Of a stretch of DNA of 57,373 bases, positions 15,757 to 24,615 are shown piece by piece. The notes beneath the pieces are model-generated. The model did no database searches and had not been told where the DNA came from. It worked only from the letters and a program-made list of their open reading frames with translations. This DNA comes from Scatosoma sp964504025. Its GTDB lineage: Bacteria > Bacillota > Clostridia > Christensenellales > Borkfalkiaceae. The stretch lies in contig CAZDCO010000003.1 of assembly GCA_964504025.1 (NCBI GenBank), forward strand, positions 1 to 57,373, written 5' to 3'. Position 1 is the first letter of the stretch. Each line of letters begins with the position of its first letter. The position numbers and the translations under genes are program-made.

Positions 15757-15804
15757 AAAACGCGCCGCGTTTTCCCGAAGAGTGGGGAGAACGCGGCGCG
15801 TTCG
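15757..15804. terminator. Bidirectional terminator
   Basis: AACGCGCCGCGTT (15759-15771) pairs with AACGCGGCGCGTT (15790-15802), extended by TCCC/GGGA. A-rich sequence on the left and T-rich on the right suit both converging transcription units. Confidence 0.85.
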
Positions 15805-15822
15805 TATATGCTTTGCGGTGGG

Positions 15823-16989
15823 TTATACGAAGGGGTGCTCGACCCGAATGACGCAAAAACAATTCGGGTTTTCTTCGCGTATCTTCGCGGCGACGGCTTT
15901 TTCCGCCTCACTCGGCGGCGTGGGATCGTCGCCCGGGAGCACCAAATCGAAAATCAGGTTAAAGGAGCGTTCGCCCTTCGTCATGCGAAAATCGTGAATG
16001 GTGTAATCGGGATTGACCGCTTTTGCTGAACGCTCGGCAAGCGCGCGGAGTTCGTTTACCGTTTCGTCGCCGACGACGATCGGATCTAAATGCACGGTAA
16101 CGATACAGCCGAATTTTTCGTGCATATCCCGTTCCAACGCGTCCACTTCCTCGTGCGCGATATTGATGTCCGAATCGGACGGCACTTCGGCGTGAAAGGA
16201 TACGATTTGCCTGCCCGGACCGTAATCGTGTACCATAACGTCGTGGATACCGACGATTTTGGTATAGTTTTTGGCAAACGAGTAGATGTCTTGGATAAAG
16301 GAGGGATCGGGGGGCGTGCCGAGGAGCAAGTCGATCGTTTCCTTGGCGGCTTTGACGCCCGTAAACAAAATGAACGCGGCGACGAGAATACCTGCCCAGC
16401 CGTCGATTCCGACGCCCGTGTATTTGCCGACGATCGCGGCGACGAGTACGAGCGTCGTGGCGACGCTGTCCGTCAAGCTGTCCGCCGCGGAAGCGGAAAG
16501 CGCGGAAGAATCGATCGTAGCGGCGATCCGCTTATAGAAGAAAAACAACCAAATTTTTACGGCAATCGCGACGAGCAGAAGAATTACGGTGATCGCGCCC
16601 ACTTCGGGCAGGACGGGGTTGATAATTTTATCGATAGACGATTTTAACAACTCGAACCCGACCAAGATAATCAACATATCGACGATAAAGCCCGTTACGT
16701 ATTCTAACCTGCCGTGTCCCAAGGGGTGTTCTTTGTCTACGGGCTTGCTTGCCAAACGGAAGCCGATCAGGGTAACGATCGCCGAGCCTGCGTCGGAAAC
16801 GTTGTTGAAAGCGTCCGCGATAATGGCGACGGAAGCGGCGAGGATACCTAACGTAAGTTTGCACGCAAACAATAAAAGATTGGCGATAATGCCCGTGAAT
16901 CCTGCCAAGGAAGCGTATTTGCCGCGTACGCGCGCGTCGCGTGCGTCGGCGTTTTTGCCGATAAAGAGTTTGATAAGTAGTGTAGTCAT
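15823..16989 (-). CDS. Cation diffusion facilitator family transporter
   Basis: CDF proteins export divalent metals (Zn, Fe, Mn, Co) by proton antiport as homodimers. Six membrane segments occupy residues 25-215. TM2 contains ADAFNNVSDAGSA, where Asp59 and Asn63 align with the metal site; TM5 contains ASAADSLTDSVAT. The HPLGHGRLEYV loop after TM2 is diagnostic. A cytoplasmic domain with GIHDVMVHDYGPG follows, and the protein is extended by about 90 C-terminal residues compared with minimal CDFs. The Asn in site A hints at a non-zinc substrate, but that is inference. The start has only a weak GGAA site; it lies downstream of oadB-oadG on the same strand. Confidence 0.92.
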   Translation of the reverse strand: MTTLLIKLFIGKNADARDARVRGKYASLAGFTGIIANLLLFACKLTLGILAASVAIIADAFNNVSDAGSAIVTLIGFRLASKPVDKEHPLGHGRLEYVTGFIVDMLIILVGFELLKSSIDKIINPVLPEVGAITVILLLVAIAVKIWLFFFYKRIAATIDSSALSASAADSLTDSVATTLVLVAAIVGKYTGVGIDGWAGILVAAFILFTGVKAAKETIDLLLGTPPDPSFIQDIYSFAKNYTKIVGIHDVMVHDYGPGRQIVSFHAEVPSDSDINIAHEEVDALERDMHEKFGCIVTVHLDPIVVGDETVNELRALAERSAKAVNPDYTIHDFRMTKGERSFNLIFDLVLPGDDPTPPSEAEKAVAAKIREENPNCFCVIRVEHPFV

Positions 16990-17001
16990 AATTCCGATTT
17001 T

Positions 17002-17030
17002 TGAGAAGAAAGCCGACGAAGTCGTCGGCT
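17002..17030 (-). terminator. Terminator after the oadB-oadG pair
   Basis: AGCCGACGA (17011-17019) pairs perfectly with TCGTCGGCT (17022-17030); on the minus strand it runs into TTTCTTCTC. It would reduce read-through into the CDF gene. Confidence 0.65.
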
Positions 17031-17059
17031 GTATCTTTTGCGTTGGGGTGGGGCGACGG

Positions 17060-17281
17060 TTATTTTCGTTCGTCGTCCTCCCGTTCTTCTTCGCGGCGTA
17101 CCGCAGCGCGCGCGGTGAGGGTGTTGATTACGTAGTTCGTGATTTTTACGGCGAGGACGATTAAACCGATTACGACGAAGATTGCAAGCAGACCTTGCCA
17201 TAAAATCGTCAGGGCTTGTAACACGACCTCCCAATTCAACGGAGTTAAATTTTCAAAAGCCAACAACTGAAAAACTTGCAT
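17060..17281 (-). CDS. OadG-like small membrane subunit
   Basis: A 73-residue protein with one membrane helix (ILWQGLLAIFVVIGLIVLAV, residues 26-45) and a charged C-terminus (REEEREDDERK). This is the layout of the gamma subunit of Na+-translocating decarboxylases, which anchors the complex. It is encoded 12 bp after oadB. The sequence is too short for more than a family-level call, but size, topology and neighbour agree. Confidence 0.7.
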   Translation of the reverse strand: MQVFQLLAFENLTPLNWEVVLQALTILWQGLLAIFVVIGLIVLAVKITNYVINTLTARAAVRREEEREDDERK

Positions 17282-17293
17282 GAGCGACCTCCT

Positions 17294-18397
17294 TTATAAT
17301 ACCAAACCGATAATCAAACCGCCGACGATCGCGGACGCGATTTGACCGGAAACGTTCGCGCCGACCGCGTGCATAAGCAAGTGGTTGGACGGATCTTCTT
17401 TGATACCCATTTTCTCTACGACGCGCGCCGCCATCGGGAACGCGGAAATGCCTGCCGCACCCAGCATGGGGTTGATTTTTTCCTTGCTGAACAGGTTCAT
17501 CACTTTTGCGCACAGTACGCCGCCGACGGTGTCGAAGACGAACGCGAATAAGCCGAGTGCCATGATGATCAGCGTTTCAAAACTCAAAAATTGCGACGCT
17601 TGCATTTGGAAGGAAATGGTGATACCGAGAAGGAGCGTGATGATATTCGAGAACGTCGTTTGCGCCGTTTCGGATAACGATTTCAGTACGCCGCACTCGC
17701 GGAGCAGGTTGCCGAACATCAACATGCCGACGAGGGAAAGGGAGTCGGGCGCGATCAGTCCGGAAATAATCGTTACGATGACGGGGAAGAGGATACGCAT
17801 GAGGGGTGTTACCTGCTTCGCGCTGTATTTCATTTTGATAAGCCGTTCTTTTTTCGTCGTGCAAAGGCGCACTACGGCAGGTTGTACGATGGGCACCAAC
17901 GCCATGTACGAATAAGCCACGACGGTGATCGGACCGACGTAGTTCGACGCGAGTTTCATAGCGACGAGAATGGACGTAGGACCGTCCGCCGCGCCGATAA
18001 TACCGATAGAAGCGGCGTCGTTCAAGGGGAAGCCGATCAGGGCTGCCAAGATGATGGTAACGAAAATGCCGAGTTGCGCCGCGCCGCCCAACACGAAGAG
18101 TTTGGGGTTGGTGAGTAGCGGTCCGAAGTCGATCATACAGCCGATACCGATAAAGAGTAAGAGGGGCATTGCCTCGCTCGCCTTGATACCGACGTCAAAG
18201 AGCGATTTGATAATGCCGCCGTCGGCGATCACGGGGGAGAGGGGGAGGTTGACGAGGATTGCGCCGAAGCCCATGGGCAACAACAACGCGGGTTCCATGT
18301 CTTTCGCGATTGCCAAATAGATCAACAATCCGCCGATGCACCACATGACGACTTGCAACGGATCTAACGCCGCGAAGCCTTGAATGAGAAATTCCAT
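17294..18397 (-). CDS. oadB: Na+-translocating decarboxylase beta subunit
   Basis: OadB-family proteins couple decarboxylation of a carboxybiotin carrier to outward Na+ pumping. The 367-residue, strongly hydrophobic protein has about nine membrane segments and the conserved GIGCMIDFGPLL, IGIIGAADGPTSI and NPMLGAAGISAFPMAARV motifs that form the Na+/carboxyl site. The ATG at 18397 has GGAG eight bases upstream and a perfect promoter just before. The upstream frame continues open but is rplS antisense. No biotin carrier or carboxyltransferase gene is present, so the alpha subunit must be encoded elsewhere. Confidence 0.92.
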   Translation of the reverse strand: MEFLIQGFAALDPLQVVMWCIGGLLIYLAIAKDMEPALLLPMGFGAILVNLPLSPVIADGGIIKSLFDVGIKASEAMPLLLFIGIGCMIDFGPLLTNPKLFVLGGAAQLGIFVTIILAALIGFPLNDAASIGIIGAADGPTSILVAMKLASNYVGPITVVAYSYMALVPIVQPAVVRLCTTKKERLIKMKYSAKQVTPLMRILFPVIVTIISGLIAPDSLSLVGMLMFGNLLRECGVLKSLSETAQTTFSNIITLLLGITISFQMQASQFLSFETLIIMALGLFAFVFDTVGGVLCAKVMNLFSKEKINPMLGAAGISAFPMAARVVEKMGIKEDPSNHLLMHAVGANVSGQIASAIVGGLIIGLVL

Positions 18398-18427
18398 AAA
18401 CGATCTCCATAAGATAATGATATAAAC

Positions 18428-18456
18428 ATTATAAAACAAACGGTGGGAGATGTCAA
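18428..18456 (-). promoter_or_regulatory. Promoter of oadB-oadG
   Basis: On the minus strand TTGACA and TATAAT are both perfect and separated by 17 bp; initiation would be about 25 bp before the oadB start. Confidence 0.9.
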
Positions 18457-18532
18457 TAGAAAAACGGGGAAGAACGAAAAAAATAAAATCTTGCAAAATC
18501 GTAAAAAATTGTGAAAAACGGCGCAAAAACGC

Positions 18533-18561
18533 TTGCCAAACGACGAGAAATCGTATATAAT
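18533..18561 (+). promoter_or_regulatory. Promoter of rplS
   Basis: TTGCCA (18533-18538), a 17-bp spacer and perfect TATAAT (18556-18561). It gives rplS its own transcript, needed because the gene is detached from rimM. Confidence 0.85.
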
Positions 18562-18573
18562 AGCACTTGACTT

Positions 18574-18638
18574 CGAGCGTTCCGCTGCCTTTTTTTTGGG
18601 TATGGTGAGGAATCATGCAGCAGGTTATGAACGTTTCG
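18574..18638 (+). promoter_or_regulatory. Ribosomal protein L19 leader
   Basis: CGAGCGTTC (18574-18582) pairs with GAACGTTTCG (18629-18638) and GCTGC (18584-18588) with GCAGC (18617-18621), enclosing TATGGTGAGGAATCATG. This arrangement resembles the L19 autoregulatory leader of Firmicutes, where L19 is thought to bind its own mRNA. I recognise it by pattern only. Confidence 0.6.
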
Positions 18639-18662
18639 TAAATAACGGAGGTAAGTAAAGTC

Positions 18663-19007
18663 ATGAAAGGATTGATTGAAGCTATCAACGCGGAAAACGT
18701 AAAAGCAGAAGTTCCTTCCTTCGCTGTGGGCGATACCATTAAGGTCGGCTACAAGATTATCGAAGGCGGCAAGGAAAGAGTGCAAAATTTCGAGGGCGTT
18801 GTTATCGCGAAGAGAAACGGCGGTATTTCGGAAACGTTCACCGTTCGTCATATCTCTTACGGCGTAGGCGTAGAAAAGACCTATCCTCTTCACTCCCCGA
18901 AGATTGCATCCATCACGGTTGTAAGACGCGGTAAGGTAAGAAGAGCGAAGCTCTACTATTTGCGCTCGTTGACGGGCAAGGCTGCCAAGGTCAAGGAAAA
19001 AATTTAA
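18663..19007 (+). CDS. rplS: Ribosomal protein bL19
   Basis: bL19 sits at the 30S-50S interface. The sequence has the family hallmarks FAVGDTIKVGYKI, RVQNFEGVVIAKRNGG, and FPLHSPKI-like YPLHSPKIASI with the VVRRGKVRRAKLYYLR tail. The 114 residues are standard. GGAGG precedes the ATG. It stands alone between a divergent oadB promoter and a terminator, whereas in most Firmicutes it follows trmD. Confidence 0.97.
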   Translation: MKGLIEAINAENVKAEVPSFAVGDTIKVGYKIIEGGKERVQNFEGVVIAKRNGGISETFTVRHISYGVGVEKTYPLHSPKIASITVVRRGKVRRAKLYYLRSLTGKAAKVKEKI

Positions 19008-19032
19008 GCACATATCTTTCGGACGATCCGAG

Positions 19033-19073
19033 AAAGGAAATCTACCCAAAGTCAGCGGTAGGTTTCTTTTTTT
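19033..19073 (+). terminator. Intrinsic terminator after rplS
   Basis: AAGGAAATCTACC pairs with GGTAGGTTTCTT across a 10-base loop and ends in seven Ts. Confidence 0.88.
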
Positions 19074-19086
19074 ATGCTGCTCGACG

Positions 19087-19136
19087 GGGCAGGTATGCGT
19101 TGAGTTTCGTTGGGTATAGGCAGGTGCGCGTTGAGT
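19087..19136 (+). repeat. Dispersed motif GGGCAGGTATGCGTTGA, copy 2 plus variant
   Basis: The exact 17-mer is at 19087-19103. A degenerate second copy, GGCAGGTGCGCGTTGAG, follows at 19119-19135, so the motif is present in tandem here. Confidence 0.65.
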
Positions 19137-19151
19137 TTTGCTGCCGTATCG

Positions 19152-19595
19152 CGCTCGCAATGACAAGGGGAGCGGAAAAGACGGAGTTTGCGCGGCAGGA
19201 TAAACGGGAAGAGTGGTGGATAATTTCCAACGTTATCGTTGTTCGCCGCGTTTTTTTGCGCTGTCATTGCGAGGAGTGTAACGACGAAGCAATCCCTTGT
19301 AGTGGTATCGCAACCGAGATTGCCGCGCTGCGCTCGCAATGACGGGAAAACAGACGTGTGTACGACGGCGAACGTTCCGTGCTGCATGAGATTGCCACGC
19401 TACGCTCGCAATAACGGGGGAACGGAAAAGATAGAGTTTGCGCGGCAGGATAAACGGGAAGAGTGGTGGATAATTTCCAACGTTATCGTTGTTCGCCGCG
19501 TTTTTTTTGCGCTGTCATTGCGAGGAGAGAAACGACGAAGCAATCTCCTTGTGGTGGTATCGCAAACGAGATTGCCACGCTGTGCTCGCAATGAC
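19152..19595. repeat. Tandem duplication of about 192 bp, period about 250
   Basis: 19152-19343 and 19403-19595 are near-identical, with 74 uninterrupted matching bases (19184-19257 and 19434-19507). Each copy ends in one palindromic element, at 19263-19343 (copy B) and 19514-19595 (copy C). Each copy also contains the 18-mer TTCCAACGTTATCGTTGT (19225 and 19475). The 840-bp gap between rplS and yifB shows no credible gene; 19596-19780 is GC-rich with degenerate short repeats. Confidence 0.85.
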
Positions 19596-19783
19596 CGTTT
19601 TTCACCACCACGCGCCGCTCGCAAGGACAAGTCGCACGCAACTCCGCACTACGCCTACGGCAAGGGGAGCGAACGCCACGCGCGCGACGCGAGCGAAACT
19701 CCGCGTTGCGCCTACAACGGGAAGGGCGCGGAGAAAATTGGAACGGGAACGGATATTTTTTGTAAAAAATTGCCTTGAAACTG

Positions 19784-19812
19784 TTTACTTTTTTCCTCGT
19801 TTAGGGTACAAT
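19784..19812 (+). promoter_or_regulatory. Promoter of the yifB-dprA operon
   Basis: TTTACT (19784-19789), a 17-bp spacer and TACAAT (19807-19812), 35 bp before the yifB ATG. Confidence 0.7.
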
Positions 19813-19847
19813 AATATCGGAGTATATATAAGGTAGGGAAAACACGA

Positions 19848-21383
19848 ATGATTGCCAAAGTACAAAGCTATGCTTTATCGGGACTGGAGGGCGTCGCCGT
19901 TACCGTGGAAACGGACGTATCGCGCGGACTTCCCTCTTACGAAATGGTAGGTTTACCTGACGCGGCTGTGAAAGAATCGAAAGAGCGCGTAAAAAGTGCC
20001 GTCAAGAACAGCTTGCTACAATTTCCTACCCATAGGATCACCGTCAATCTCGCACCGGCGTACGTCAAAAAGGAAGGTTCGTCCTTCGACTTGCCCGTCG
20101 CTGTCAGCTTGATGTTGGCGTACGGCGAGTTGGTCGCCGACGTATCGGATACGGTGTTTTTGGGCGAACTTGCCCTGAACGGCGATTTGCGCCCCGTAAC
20201 GGGCGTGTTGCCGTCGTTGATTTCCGCACGAGACAAAGGGTTCACTACCTTTATCGTTCCCTACGACAACCGCAAGGAGGCAGGGTACATTCACGGCGTA
20301 ACGGTATACGCGGCGAAGTCGTTGCGCGAAGTGATCGATCACCTTTCGGGCTTGCAACCTTTACAGCCCGTGGAAGCGGAGCGTTTTCAAGTGAGTAGCG
20401 CGAACGAGTTATCCTCGCACGATCTTGCGTTCGTCAAGGGACAACCGATTGCCAAACGTGCTTTGGAAGTGGCGGTGGCAGGCGGCCATAATATTCTATT
20501 CGTTGGGCCTCCGGGCAGCGGTAAGACGATGTTGGCGCGTTCCATTCCCACCGTTATGCCCGATATGGATTTTGACGAGGCGTTGGAGATCACGAAGATC
20601 CATTCGGTAGCAGGTACGCTGGGGGATAGAGGGATCGTTTCCGTCCGTCCGTTCCGCAGTCCTCACCATACCGCGACGACCGTTTCCTTATGCGGCGGCG
20701 GTTCGCGCGCGGTGCGCCCGGGCGAAATCAGTTTGGCGCACGGCGGCGTACTCTTTTTAGACGAATTGCCCGAATATAAGCGTTCGTCGTTGGAGAGTTT
20801 GCGACAGCCGTTGGAGGACGGCGTCATCACCATTTCCCGTTCGACGGGCACGGTAACCTATCCTGCGAGTTTTATGCTCTGCGCGAGTATGAATCCCTGT
20901 CCTTGCGGCAATTACGGCAGCGCGAAGCGGCGTTGCAACTGTACGCCGAACGATATTCGGAAATACCGTGCGCGCGTATCGGGGCCGCTGTTGGATCGTA
21001 TCGACATTCAAGTGGAAGTGGACGGTGTGGAGTACGACGATTTGGTTTCCGAAACGAACGAGGAAAGCAGCGAACAAGTCAAAGCCCGTGCGGACGAGGC
21101 GCGCAGAATACAGCGTATGCGGTTCGAGGGCAGCGAGGTGAAATCGAACGCCGAAATGGGCGAAAAGGAAACGCGGAAATATTGTCGTTTGGACGAGGAA
21201 GGGGAGCGCGTATTGCGCGAGGCGTTTGAAAGCCTGCACCTTTCCGCGCGTGCACGTTCGCGAATCTTAAAAGTGGCGCGCACGATCGCCGACTTGGATC
21301 ACTCCGAAAACATCACGTCGGAACATTTATACGAAGCCATTTCCTACCGTACGTACGGTGCGGAACATTCCGATTTAGATTAA
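19848..21383 (+). CDS. comM: YifB/ComM family Mg-chelatase-like AAA+ ATPase
   Basis: ComM-type helicases drive branch migration during natural transformation. The N-terminal Lon-protease-like substrate domain (about residues 1-170) contains GLPSYEMVGLPDAAVKESKERV. The AAA+ core follows, with Walker A GPPGSGKTML near residue 225, Walker B GGVLFLDELPEY, and a ChlI-like C-terminal domain with conserved cysteines (NPCPCGNYG and CNC). The 511 residues are the full family length. dprA is 13 bp downstream, the common competence-gene pairing; whether this organism takes up DNA is unknown. Confidence 0.93.
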   Translation: MIAKVQSYALSGLEGVAVTVETDVSRGLPSYEMVGLPDAAVKESKERVKSAVKNSLLQFPTHRITVNLAPAYVKKEGSSFDLPVAVSLMLAYGELVADVSDTVFLGELALNGDLRPVTGVLPSLISARDKGFTTFIVPYDNRKEAGYIHGVTVYAAKSLREVIDHLSGLQPLQPVEAERFQVSSANELSSHDLAFVKGQPIAKRALEVAVAGGHNILFVGPPGSGKTMLARSIPTVMPDMDFDEALEITKIHSVAGTLGDRGIVSVRPFRSPHHTATTVSLCGGGSRAVRPGEISLAHGGVLFLDELPEYKRSSLESLRQPLEDGVITISRSTGTVTYPASFMLCASMNPCPCGNYGSAKRRCNCTPNDIRKYRARVSGPLLDRIDIQVEVDGVEYDDLVSETNEESSEQVKARADEARRIQRMRFEGSEVKSNAEMGEKETRKYCRLDEEGERVLREAFESLHLSARARSRILKVARTIADLDHSENITSEHLYEAISYRTYGAEHSDLD

Positions 21384-21396
21384 AGGAAAGTAAGCT

Positions 21397-22245
21397 ATGA
21401 ACGTTGTAGAGATCGTCAAAGGCACAGCAGCCTATCCGAGCGAGTGGGCGGACTTGCCCGACGCGCCCGATAGGTTGCAATGCGTAGGGGAGATCGGCTT
21501 GCTTGCCACGCGCAAGTTTACGGTCGTCGGTTCACGCCGTACGCCCGTAGCGGCGTTGCGCTTAGGCGAAGAAATCGGCAAGACGCTCGCAACCGCGTAT
21601 ACGTTGGTATCGGGAGCAGCGGACGGCGGCGACACGGCGGCAATCGAGGGTGCGTTGAAGGCGCACGGCAAAGTGATTTGCGTATTGGCAGGCGGTTTGT
21701 CGGCGATTCCGCAAGCGAATTATCCGTTGATGCGCGCGATCATGGAACGGGGTTTACTCGTATCCCCCTACCCGTACGATACGCCCGTGCGGAGTTATTC
21801 GTACGAATACCGCAACAAATTGCTGGCGGCGCTCGGCGAAGGTACGCTCGTGTTGGGGGCGGCGGAAAAGAGCGGCGCGCTCATCACCGCGAAGTACGCG
21901 AAGCGATTCGGCAAAAAACTGTTCGCGTTGCCCTACGCGCCGGGTACGGCGTGCGGCGCAGGCTGTAACGGACTGATCAAACAAGGTGCGTACCTGACCG
22001 AAAGCGCGGCGGATATCTTTGCGCAAGCGGGGGTGGAAGTTTCTACTGTTCGGCGTAGCGCGGCGGCGTTGACGGCGGACGAGGAAGGACTGTTGGCGGC
22101 GTTGCGAGAGTGCGGAGAAACGCACATTACCGCGTTGTCGCAACGGACGGGCATACCCGTCTTTAAGGCACGGACGGTGCTTTCGGCGTTGGAAGTCAAG
22201 GGCTTCGTCGTTGCCGTGGGCGGTAACCGCTACGCGCCTTTATAA
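21397..22245 (+). CDS. dprA: DprA-like DNA-processing protein, divergent
   Basis: DprA loads RecA onto incoming single-stranded DNA. A Rossmann-like core is recognisable: VVGSRRTPVAALRLG, ICVLAGGLSAIPQANYPL, then SGALITAKYAKRFGKKLFALP and a C-terminal winged-helix domain from about residue 225. It diverges at conserved spots. The usual GLARGID segment reads SGAADGGDTAAIEGAL, and the FPxRNR loop reads YSYEYRNKLLAALG. Length (282) is at the low end, without a SAM domain. It overlaps neither neighbour and lies between yifB and topA, the usual place. Confidence 0.82.
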   Translation: MNVVEIVKGTAAYPSEWADLPDAPDRLQCVGEIGLLATRKFTVVGSRRTPVAALRLGEEIGKTLATAYTLVSGAADGGDTAAIEGALKAHGKVICVLAGGLSAIPQANYPLMRAIMERGLLVSPYPYDTPVRSYSYEYRNKLLAALGEGTLVLGAAEKSGALITAKYAKRFGKKLFALPYAPGTACGAGCNGLIKQGAYLTESAADIFAQAGVEVSTVRRSAAALTADEEGLLAALRECGETHITALSQRTGIPVFKARTVLSALEVKGFVVAVGGNRYAPL

Positions 22246-22288
22246 CGAAAAATCGAAAAAAATTTAAGTTGAGAGAAAGGAAGATAGA

Positions 22289-24610
22289 ATGGATTTAATC
22301 ATCGTAGAGTCGCCTTCCAAGGCGAAAACCATTTCCAAATACTTGAAAGGACAATACCGCGTGGACGCGTCCGCAGGGCACATTCGCGATTTGCCCGTGC
22401 ATACGCTGGGCGTGGATATTGCCAACCGTTTCGAGCCGAAGTACGTCAATTCCGAAGGGAAAGAGGACGTCATTCGCCGTTTGATCGACGCGACGAAACG
22501 CGCGGACAAAGTCTATCTCGCAACCGACCCTGATAGAGAGGGAGAAGCGATCGCTTGGCATTTGCAAACGGTGTTGGGCTTGGACGAAAAGGCGGCGAAT
22601 CGTATCGAATTTAACGAAGTGTCGCCGCGCGCGATCGAAGCGGCGTTGCGTGCGCCCCGTCCGATCGATTATAACTTGGTAGACGCGCAACAGGCGCGCC
22701 GCGTACTCGATCGTTTGGTGGGTTATAAACTGTCCACGCTGTTGAACCATAAGATCGAGGACAAGAACGGCAACGGCAAACGCACCCTTTCGGGGGGCAG
22801 AGTGCAATCCGTCGCGCTGCGGTTGTTGGTGGAACGCGAACGGGAAATCACCGCGTTCAAACCCGAAGAGTATTGGAATGTGACGGCGGAGTTGCAGGAC
22901 GTCGCGACGAAATTCTCTCCCTTTAAGGCGATGCTTGAAAAGCGCGGCACGAAGAAGTATAAACCCTCGTCCGCGGCGGAAACGGAGAGCGTGTTAGCTG
23001 AACTTGCGAATGGCAAATTCGTCGTCGTCAAGGTGAAGAAATCGATTGCGAAATCGCACGCGCCCGCTCCGTTTACGACGTCGTCCATGCAACAGGATGC
23101 GTCGACGAAACTCGGCTTTACCGCGCCCGAAACGATGACGTTGGCGCAACACTTGTACGAGGGTATTGAAACAGAGAACGGCGATCATATCGCGTTCATC
23201 ACCTATATGCGTACTGACTCCGTCCGCGTGTCCAAAGAGGCGCAGGAAAAGGCGTTGCAACGTATCCGTCAGGTCTACGGCGACGAGTATGCGCCCGAAA
23301 AACCGAACTACTACGCGTCTAAAAAGGGCGCGCAGGACGCGCACGAGGCGATTCGCCCGATCGACGTGGAAATGACGCCCGAAAAGGCGAAAACGTTGTT
23401 GGATAAAAAGCACTACGCGTTGTATAAGTTGGTGTACGAACGCTTCTTGGCGTCGCAGATGTCCGAAGCGAAGTATAACAGCGCGCAAATGGAGATCGAT
23501 AATAGCGGCTATATCTTTAAGGCGAGCGGCAAAGTGTTGCTGTTCGCGGGCTTTACCGCCGTGTACCAAGACGTCGCGAAGAAAGAGGACGACGAGGGCG
23601 TTGCCGCGGCGAAGTTGTTGCCCGATTTGCAAGAGGGGGACGAGTTGAACGCCGTTTCCTTGCAAAAGGAACAAAAATTCACCAAACCGCCTTTGCGGTA
23701 TACCGACGCTTCCCTCGTCAAAGCGATGGAAGAAAAGGGAATCGGCCGTCCGTCTACCTACGCGACGATCATTTCCAAGCTCATGCAAAAATACGTCAAG
23801 AAAGACGGTAAATATATGTACCCTGCGCCCATTGCCTACGACGTCGTGGATATGCTCGTCAAATGCTTCTCCGACGTCATGGATATCGGCTTTACGGCAA
23901 ACATGGAAACGCGCTTGGACGATATCGAGGACGGCGGCGTAAATTGGAGGGACGTCATCGGCGATTTCTATCCCGAATTTGAGAAAAACCTCTTGAAAGC
24001 GTCCTCCTACGGCGACGAGCAAACGCAAATCGTTTGTCAAAAGTGCGGCCATTTCATGTTGCGCCGTATGGGTAAATTCGGTAAATACTTGGCTTGCTCC
24101 AACTATCCCGAGTGTAGAAATATCGTCAGCGAGAACAAGGAAGAAATTTCTTCGGTGCGCTGTCCGAAGTGCGGACAAAACATGGTGGTGAAGAGCGGTA
24201 AATTCGGACGCTTCTTGGCGTGCCCGAACTATCCCGATTGTAAATCGACCGCGCCCATGCCCTCGGACGAAGAACCGAAGCTTGCAGGAAAATGCCCCGA
24301 ATGCGGTTCGCCGATGACGGTGCGGCAATCGAAGCGCGGTAAGGTGTATTATAGTTGCCTCGGCTATCCCGAATGTAAGTTTATGAGTTGGGACGTGCCG
24401 ACGGGCGAGAAGTGTCCGCAATGCGGCGGCGCGATCGTGTTGACGGCGCGCGGCAACAAGCGTTGCAGCAACAAAGATTGTTCCTATCGAGTGAAAGCGG
24501 AAAAGAACGAAAAACAGACGGAGAACGAAAGCGGCGCGCCGACGTTCGCGAGCGATTTTGAAGCACCGCCCTTGATGGACGAACCCGAATATTTCGATAA
24601 GTTGGATTGA
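22289..24610 (+). CDS. topA: DNA topoisomerase I
   Basis: Type IA topoisomerase that relaxes negative supercoils. The TOPRIM domain starts IIVESPSKAKTI and contains TDPDREGEAIAWH; the catalytic tyrosine is Tyr306 in FITYMRTDS. The C-terminal part holds four C4 zinc ribbons, beginning CQKCGHFM, CPKCGQNM, CPECGSPM and CPQCGGAI, so the decatenation/DNA-binding tail is full size. The total is 773 residues. AAAGGAAG lies upstream of the ATG. trmFO begins within a few bases of the stop. Confidence 0.97.
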   Translation: MDLIIVESPSKAKTISKYLKGQYRVDASAGHIRDLPVHTLGVDIANRFEPKYVNSEGKEDVIRRLIDATKRADKVYLATDPDREGEAIAWHLQTVLGLDEKAANRIEFNEVSPRAIEAALRAPRPIDYNLVDAQQARRVLDRLVGYKLSTLLNHKIEDKNGNGKRTLSGGRVQSVALRLLVEREREITAFKPEEYWNVTAELQDVATKFSPFKAMLEKRGTKKYKPSSAAETESVLAELANGKFVVVKVKKSIAKSHAPAPFTTSSMQQDASTKLGFTAPETMTLAQHLYEGIETENGDHIAFITYMRTDSVRVSKEAQEKALQRIRQVYGDEYAPEKPNYYASKKGAQDAHEAIRPIDVEMTPEKAKTLLDKKHYALYKLVYERFLASQMSEAKYNSAQMEIDNSGYIFKASGKVLLFAGFTAVYQDVAKKEDDEGVAAAKLLPDLQEGDELNAVSLQKEQKFTKPPLRYTDASLVKAMEEKGIGRPSTYATIISKLMQKYVKKDGKYMYPAPIAYDVVDMLVKCFSDVMDIGFTANMETRLDDIEDGGVNWRDVIGDFYPEFEKNLLKASSYGDEQTQIVCQKCGHFMLRRMGKFGKYLACSNYPECRNIVSENKEEISSVRCPKCGQNMVVKSGKFGRFLACPNYPDCKSTAPMPSDEEPKLAGKCPECGSPMTVRQSKRGKVYYSCLGYPECKFMSWDVPTGEKCPQCGGAIVLTARGNKRCSNKDCSYRVKAEKNEKQTENESGAPTFASDFEAPPLMDEPEYFDKLD

Positions 24611-24615
24611 ACGGA

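Noticed and set aside
19239..19778. Open frame of 179 codons between rplS and yifB
   Set aside because: It is a translation of the palindromic repeats and duplicated unit; no ribosome binding site and no domain.
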